The translations under genes and the position numbers were made by a program. The notes beneath the pieces were generated by a model, which did no database searches, was not told where the DNA came from, and was given only the letters and a program-made list of their open reading frames with translations. Positions 57,601 to 64,000 of a stretch of DNA of 64,000 bases are shown one piece after another (the first letter of the stretch is position 1; the number at the start of each line of letters is the position of its first letter). This DNA is from Limnomonas spitsbergensis (taxonomy: Eukaryota; Chlorophyta; Chlorophyceae; Chlamydomonadales), in NCBI GenBank assembly GCA_037349105.1, contig JAYJMM010000020.1, positions 366,001 to 430,000 of the forward strand. The letters are read 5' to 3'.

Positions 57601-58250
57601 CCAACCTGCCCCTGGTCAGTGGATGCAATCCTGCTTAAGCATCAACCCTAAACCAGGGCGCCTATCAACTCCAGCGCTACGTCCAACCTGCCCCTGGTCA
57701 GTGGATGCAATCCTTCTTAAGCATCATCCCTAAACCGGGGTGCCTATCAACTCCAGCGCAACGTCCAACCTGCCCCTGGCCAGTGGATGCAATCCTGCTT
57801 AAGCATCATCCCTAAACCGGGGAGCCAATATACTCCAGCGCAACGTCCAACCTGCCCCTGGCCAGTGGATGCAATCCTGCTAAAGCATCAACCCTAAACC
57901 GGGGTGCCTATCAACTCCAGCGCAACGTCCAACCTGACCCTGGCCAGTGGATGCAATCCTGCTTAAGCATCATCCCTAAACCGGGGTGCCTATCAAGTCC
58001 AGCGCAACGTCCAACCTGCCCCTGGCCAGTGGATGCAATCCTGCTTAAGCATCATCCCTAAACCGGGGTGCCTATGAACTCTAGCGCAACGTCCAACCTG
58101 CCCCTGGCCAGTGGATGCAATCCTGCTTCAGCATCAACCCTTAACCAGGGTGCCTATCAACTCCAGCGCAACGTCCAACCTGCCCCTGGTCAGTGGATGC
58201 AATCCTGCTTAAGCAAAAATTCTAAACCGGGGTGCCTATGAACTCCAGCG
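54603..58250 (+). repeat. Large higher-order duplication inside the satellite (copy 1)
   Basis: Matches 59523-63170 at an offset of exactly 4920 bases (60 units), including rare variants such as GTGGAGCC near 57079 and AATTTTGC near 57217. I saw one difference near 58129. Recent segmental copying within the array. Confidence 0.85.
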
Positions 58251-59522
58251 CTATGTCCAACCTGCCCCTGGCCAGTGGATGCAATCCTGCTTAAGCATCA
58301 ACCCTAAACCGGGGTGCCTATCAACTCCAGCGCAACGTCCAACCTGCCCCTGGTCAGTGGATGCAATCCTGCTTAAGCATCAACCCTAAACCGGGGTGCC
58401 TATGAACTCTAGCGCAACGTCCAACCTGCCCCTGGCCAGTGGATGCAATCCTGCTTAAGCATCAACCGTAAACTGGGGTGCCTATCAACTCCAGCGCAAC
58501 GTCCAACCTGCCCATAGCCAGTGGATGCAATCCTGCTTAAGCATCAACCCTAAACCGGGGTGCCTATCAACTCCAGCGCAACGTCCAACCTGCCCCTGGT
58601 CAGTGGATGCAATCCTGCTTAAGCATCAATTCTAAACCGGGGTGCCTATGAACTCCAGCGCAATGTCCAACCTGCCCCTGGTCAGTGGATGCAATCCTGC
58701 TTAAGCATCAACCCTAAACCGGGGTGCCTATCAACTCCAGCGCAACGTCCAACCTGCCCCTGGCCAGTAGATGCAATCCTGCTTAAGCATCAACCCTGAA
58801 CCGGGGAGCCTATCAACTTCAGTGCAATGTCCAACCTGACCCTGGCCAGTGGATGCAATCCTGCTTAAGCATCAACCCTAAACCGGGGTGCCTATCAACT
58901 CCAGCGCAACGTCCAACCTGCCCCTGGCCAGTGGATGCAATCCTGCTTAAGCAACATTCCTAAACCGGGGTGCCTATCAACTCCAGCGCAACGTCCAACC
59001 TGCCCCTGGCCAGTGGATGCAATCCTGCTTAAGCATCAACCCTAAACCGGGGTGCCTATCAACTCCAGCGCTACGTCCAACCTGCCCCTGGCCAGTGGAT
59101 GCAATCCTGCTTAAGCATCAACCCTAAACCGGGGAGCCAATAAACTCCAGCGCAACGTCCAACCTGCCCCTGGCCAGTGGATGCAATCCTGCTTAAGCAT
59201 CAACCCTAAACCGGGGTGCCTATCAACTCCAGCGCAACGTCCAACCTGACCCTGGCCAGTGGATGCAATCCTGCTTAAGCATCATCCCTAAACCGGGGTG
59301 CCTATCAACTCCAGCGCTATGTCCAACCTGCCCCTGGCCAGTGGATGCAATCCTGCTTAAGCAGCAACCCTAAACCAGGGTGCCTATCAACTCCAGCGCA
59401 ACGTCCAACCTGCCCCTGGCCAGTGGATGCAATCCTGCTTAAGCATCAACCCTAAACCGGGGTGCCTATCAACTCCAGCGCAACGTCCAACCTGCCCCTG
59501 GCCAGTGGATGCAATCCTGCTT

Positions 59523-62500
59523 AAGCATCAACCCTAAACCGGGGTGCCTATCAACTCCAGCGCAACGTCCAACCTGCCCCTGGTCAGTGGATGCAATCCT
59601 GCTTAAGCATCAACCCTAAACCGGGGTGCCTATCAACTCCAGCGCAACGTCCAACCTGCCCCTGGCCAGTGGATGCAATCATGCTTAAGCATCATCCCTA
59701 AACCGGGGAGCCAATCAACTCCAGCGCAACGTCCAACCTGCCCCTGGCCAGTGGATGCAATCCTGCTTAAGCATCAACCCTAAACCAGGGTGCCTATCAA
59801 CTCCAGCGCAACGTCCAACCTGCCCCTGGTCAGTGGATGCAATCCTGCTTAAGCATCAACCCTAAACCGGGGTGCCTATCAACTCCAGCGCAACGTCCAA
59901 CCTGCCCCTGGTCAGTGGATGCAATCCTGCTTAAGCATCAACCCTAAACCGGGGTGCCTATCAACTCCAGCGCAACGTCCAACCTGCCCCTGGTCAGTGG
60001 ATGCAATCCTGCTTAAGCATCAACCCTAAACCGGGGTGCCTATCAACTCCAGCGCAACGTCCAACCTGCCCCTGGCCAGTGGATGCAATCCTGCTTAAGC
60101 ATCATCCCTAAACCGGGGAGCCAATCAACTCCAGCGCAACGTCCAACCTGCCCCTGGCCAGTGGATGCAATCCTGCTTAAGCATCAACCCTAAACCGGGG
60201 TGCCTATCAACTCCAGCGCAACGTCCAACCTGACCCTGGCCAGTGGATGCAATCCTGCTTAAGCATCATCCCTAAACCGGGGTGCCTATCAACTCCAGCG
60301 CTATGTCCAACCTGCCCCTGGCAAGTGGATGCAATCCTGCTTAAGCATCATCCCTAAACCGGGGTGCCTATGAACTCTAGCGCAACGTCCAACCTGACCC
60401 TGGCCAGTGGATGCAATCCTGCTTAAGCATCAACCCTAAACCAGGGTGCCTATGAACTCCAGCGCAACGTCCAACCTGCCCCTGGTCAGTGGATGCAATC
60501 CTGCTTAAGCATCAACCCTAAACCGGGGTGCCTATCAACTCCAGCGCTATGTCCAACCTGCCCCTGGCCAGTGGATGCAATCCTGCTTAAGCATCAACCC
60601 TAAACCGGGGTGCCTATCAACTCCAGCGCAACGTCCAACCTGCCCCTGGTCAGTGGATGCAATCCTGCTTAAGCATCAACCCTAAACCGGGGTGCCTATG
60701 AACTCTAGCGCAACGTCCAACCTGCCCCTGGCCAGTGGATGCAATCCTGCTTAAGCATCAACCGTAAACTGGGGTGCCTATCAACTCCAGCGCAACGTCC
60801 AACCTGCCCATAGCCAGTGGATGCAATCCTGCTTAAGCATCAACCCTAAACCGGGGTGCCTATCAACTCCAGCGCAACGTCCAACCTGCCCCTGGTCAGT
60901 GGATGCAATCCTGCTTAAGCATCAATTCTAAACCGGGGTGCCTATGAACTCCAGCGCAATGTCCAACCTGCCCCTGGTCAGTGGATGCAATCCTGCTTAA
61001 GCATCAACCCTAAACCGGGGTGCCTATCAACTCCAGCGCAACGTCCAACCTGCCCCTGGCCAGTAGATGCAATCCTGCTTAAGCATCAACCCTGAACCGG
61101 GGAGCCTATCAACTTCAGTGCAATGTCCAACCTGACCCTGGCCAGTGGATGCAATCCTGCTTAAGCATCAACCCTAAACCGGGGTGCCTATCAACTCCAG
61201 CGCAACGTCCAACCTGCCCCTGGCCAGTGGATGCAATCCTGCTTAAGCAACATTCCTAAACCGGGGTGCCTATCAACTCCAGCGCAACGTCCAACCTGCC
61301 CCTGGCCAGTGGATGCAATCCTGCTTAAGCATCAACCCTAAACCGGGGTGCCTATCAACTCCAGCGCTACGTCCAACCTGCCCCTGGCCAGTGGATGCAA
61401 TCCTGCTTAAGCATCAACCCTAAACCGGGGAGCCAATAAACTCCAGCGCAACGTCCAACCTGCCCCTGGCCAGTGGATGCAATCCTGCTTAAGCATCAAC
61501 CCTAAACCGGGGTGCCTATCAACTCCAGCGCAACGTCCAACCTGACCCTGGCCAGTGGATGCAATCCTGCTTAAGCATCATCCCTAAACCGGGGTGCCTA
61601 TCAACTCCAGCGCTATGTCCAACCTGCCCCTGGCCAGTGGATGCAATCCTGCTTAAGCAGCAACCCTAAACCAGGGTGCCTATCAACTCCAGCGCAACGT
61701 CCAACCTGCCCCTGGCCAGTGGATGCAATCCTGCTTAAGCATCAACCCTAAACCGGGGTGCCTATCAACTCCAGCGCAACGTCCAACCTGCCCCTGGCCA
61801 GTGGATGCAATCCTGCTTAAGCAACATCCCTAAACCGGGGTGCCTATCAACTCCAGCGCAACGTCCAACCTGCCCCTGGCCAGTAGATGCAATCCTGCTT
61901 AAGCATCAACCCTAAACCAGGGTGCCTATCAACTCCAGCGCAACGTCCAACCTGACCCTGGCCAGTGGATGCAATCCTGCTTAAGCAACAACCCTTAACC
62001 GTGGAGCCTATCAACTCCAGCGCAACGTCCAACCTGCCCCTGGCCAGTGGATGCAATCCTGCTTAAGCATCAACCCTAAACCGGGGTGCCTATCAACTCC
62101 AGCGCTACGTCCAACCTGACCCTGGCCAGTAGATGCAATTTTGCTTAAGCAGCAACCCTAAACCGGGGAGCCTATCAACTCCAGCGCAACATCCAACCTG
62201 CCCATGGCCAGTGGATGCAATCCTGCTTAAGCATCAACCCTAAACCGGGGTGCCTATCAACTCCAGCGCAACGTCCAACCTGACCCTGGCCAGTGGATGC
62301 AATCCTGCTTAAGCAACATCCCTAAACCGGGGTGCCTATCAACTCCAGCGCAATGTCCAACCTGCCCCTGGCCAGTGGATGCAATCCTGCTTAAGCATCA
62401 ACCCTAAACCGGGGTGCCTATCAACTCCAGCGCTTTGTCCAACCTGCCCCTGGCCAGTGGATGCAATCCTGCTTAAGCATCAACCCTAAACCGGGGTGCC

Positions 62501-63170
62501 TATGAACTCCAGCGCAACGTCCAACCTGCCCCTGGTCAGTGGATGCAATCCTGCTTAAGCATCAACCCTAAACCAGGGCGCCTATCAACTCCAGCGCTAC
62601 GTCCAACCTGCCCCTGGTCAGTGGATGCAATCCTTCTTAAGCATCATCCCTAAACCGGGGTGCCTATCAACTCCAGCGCAACGTCCAACCTGCCCCTGGC
62701 CAGTGGATGCAATCCTGCTTAAGCATCATCCCTAAACCGGGGAGCCAATATACTCCAGCGCAACGTCCAACCTGCCCCTGGCCAGTGGATGCAATCCTGC
62801 TAAAGCATCAACCCTAAACCGGGGTGCCTATCAACTCCAGCGCAACGTCCAACCTGACCCTGGCCAGTGGATGCAATCCTGCTTAAGCATCATCCCTAAA
62901 CCGGGGTGCCTATCAAGTCCAGCGCAACGTCCAACCTGCCCCTGGCCAGTGGATGCAATCCTGCTTAAGCATCATCCCTAAACCGGGGTGCCTATGAACT
63001 CTAGCGCAACGTCCAACCTGCCCCTGGCCAGTGGATGCAATCCTGCTTAAGCATCAACCCTTAACCAGGGTGCCTATCAACTCCAGCGCAACGTCCAACC
63101 TGCCCCTGGTCAGTGGATGCAATCCTGCTTAAGCAAAAATTCTAAACCGGGGTGCCTATGAACTCCAGCG
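59523..63170 (+). repeat. Large higher-order duplication inside the satellite (copy 2)
   Basis: Partner of 54603-58250. The block around 56174 (CCCTGAACCGGGGAGCC) also has a third occurrence at 58798, offset 2624 bases (32 units), so nested copying occurred. Confidence 0.85.
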
Positions 63171-64000
63171 CAACGTCCAACCTGCCCCTGGTCAGTGGAT
63201 GCAATCCTGCTTAAGCATCAACCCTAAACCGGGGTGCCTATGAACTCCAGCGCAACGTCCAACCTGCCCCTGGTCAGTGGATGCAATCCTGCTTAAGCAT
63301 CAACCCTAAACCGGGGAGCCTATCAACTCCAGCGCAACGTCCAACCTGCCCCTGGCCAGTGGATGCAATCCTGCTTAAGCATCAACCCTAAACCGGGGTG
63401 CCTATCAACTCCAGCGCTATGTCCAACCTGCCCCTGGCCAGTGGATGCAATCCTGCTTAAGCATCATCCCTAAACCGGGGTGCCTATCAACTCTAGCGCA
63501 ACGTCCAACCTGCCCCTGGCCAGTGGATGCAATCCTGCTTAAGCATCAACCCTAAACCGGGGAGCCTATCAACTCCAGTGCAACGTCCAACCTGACCCTG
63601 GCCAGTGGATGCAATCCTGCTTAAGCATCAACCCTAAACCGGGGTGCCTATCAACTCCAGCGCAACGTCCAACCTGCCCCTGGCCAGTGGATGCAATCCT
63701 GCTTAAGCATCAACCGTAAACTGGGGTGCCTATCAACTCCAGCGCAACGTCCAACCTGCCCCTGGCCAGTGGATGCAATCCTGCTTAAGCATCAACCGTA
63801 AACTGGGGTGCCTATCAACTCCAGCGCAATGTCCAACCTGCCCCTGGTCAGTGGATGCAATCCTGCTTAAGCATCAACCCTAAACCGGGGTGCCTATCAA
63901 CTCCAGCGCAACGTCCAACCTGCCCCTGGTCAGTGGATGCAATCCTGCTTAAGCATCAACCCTAAACCGGGGTGCCTATCAACTCCAGCGCAACGTCCAA

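Larger units (their letters stand above)
39411..64000 (+). repeat. 82-bp satellite derived from an exon-intron boundary, about 300 units
   Basis: Unit words in order: TATCAACTCCAGCGCAACGT, CCAACCTGCCCCTGGTCAGT, GGATGCAATCCTGCTTAAGC, ATCAACCCTAAACCGGGGTG, CC. Uninterrupted to the window end. Variants: GTCAGT versus GCCAGT, CTACGT/CAATGT, GGGGAGCC, AACATCCC, occasional 81- and 83-bp units. No other gene or element interrupts it in 24.6 kb. Open frames of 60-115 codons inside are repeat translations; 82 is not a multiple of 3, so frames rotate every unit. Confidence 0.97.

Noticed and set aside
39411..64000. Satellite as a CRISPR-like array or as a tandem gene family
   Set aside because: There are no unique spacers between repeats; variation is scattered point change, and 82 bases is not a multiple of three, so no long conserved frame exists.

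Overview
This is a nuclear window from a repeat-rich eukaryote with GT-AG introns. The likely source is a green-lineage alga. One gene has a proline-rich, hydroxyproline-glycoprotein-like region, a reverse-strand reading frame is made of PPSPAPE-type repeats, and telomere-like CCCTAAA words litter the introns. The repeat style reminds me of a large-genome prasinophyte such as Cymbomonas, but that is a guess. No tRNA, rRNA, CRISPR array or bacterial operon is visible. All exon models below were built by eye from splice sites, codon phase and protein resemblance.

Layout. (1) 1-6586, plus strand: the 3' part of an XRN-family 5'-3' exoribonuclease gene, six exons with consistent phases, ending in a long Q/P/RGG-rich tail. 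(2) 8150-9787, minus strand: a proline/serine-rich repeat protein frame. (3) 9.8-19.8 kb: gene-poor DNA with two dispersed short repeat families (here called A and B), a well-defined non-autonomous hAT-like element at 14409-15223 with 9-bp terminal inverted repeats and 8-bp target duplications, several small tandem repeats, and a possible LTR remnant. (4) 19978-28508, plus strand: a five-exon gene for a small secreted protein with signal peptide, proline-rich stalk and Cys-containing module. (5) 32367-38981 and beyond, plus strand: a second signal-peptide gene, Cys-rich with many N-glycosylation sequons. (6) about 39.0-64.0 kb: an uninterrupted satellite of 82-bp units, about 300 copies, running off the window.

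The main observation is a rule linking genes and repeats. In all three spliced genes, the introns are filled with decayed tandem copies of the adjacent exon-intron boundary. Downstream of an exon they are copies of the exon 3' end plus its 5' splice site. Upstream of an exon they are copies of the 3' splice site plus the first bases of the exon. The giant satellite is the extreme case: its founder copies, visible at 38930-39430, are the end of exon 6 of the third gene plus its GTCAGT donor, and they shrink step by step into the 82-bp unit. I do not recognise this as a described mode of intron growth or satellite birth, and it is what I would follow up first.
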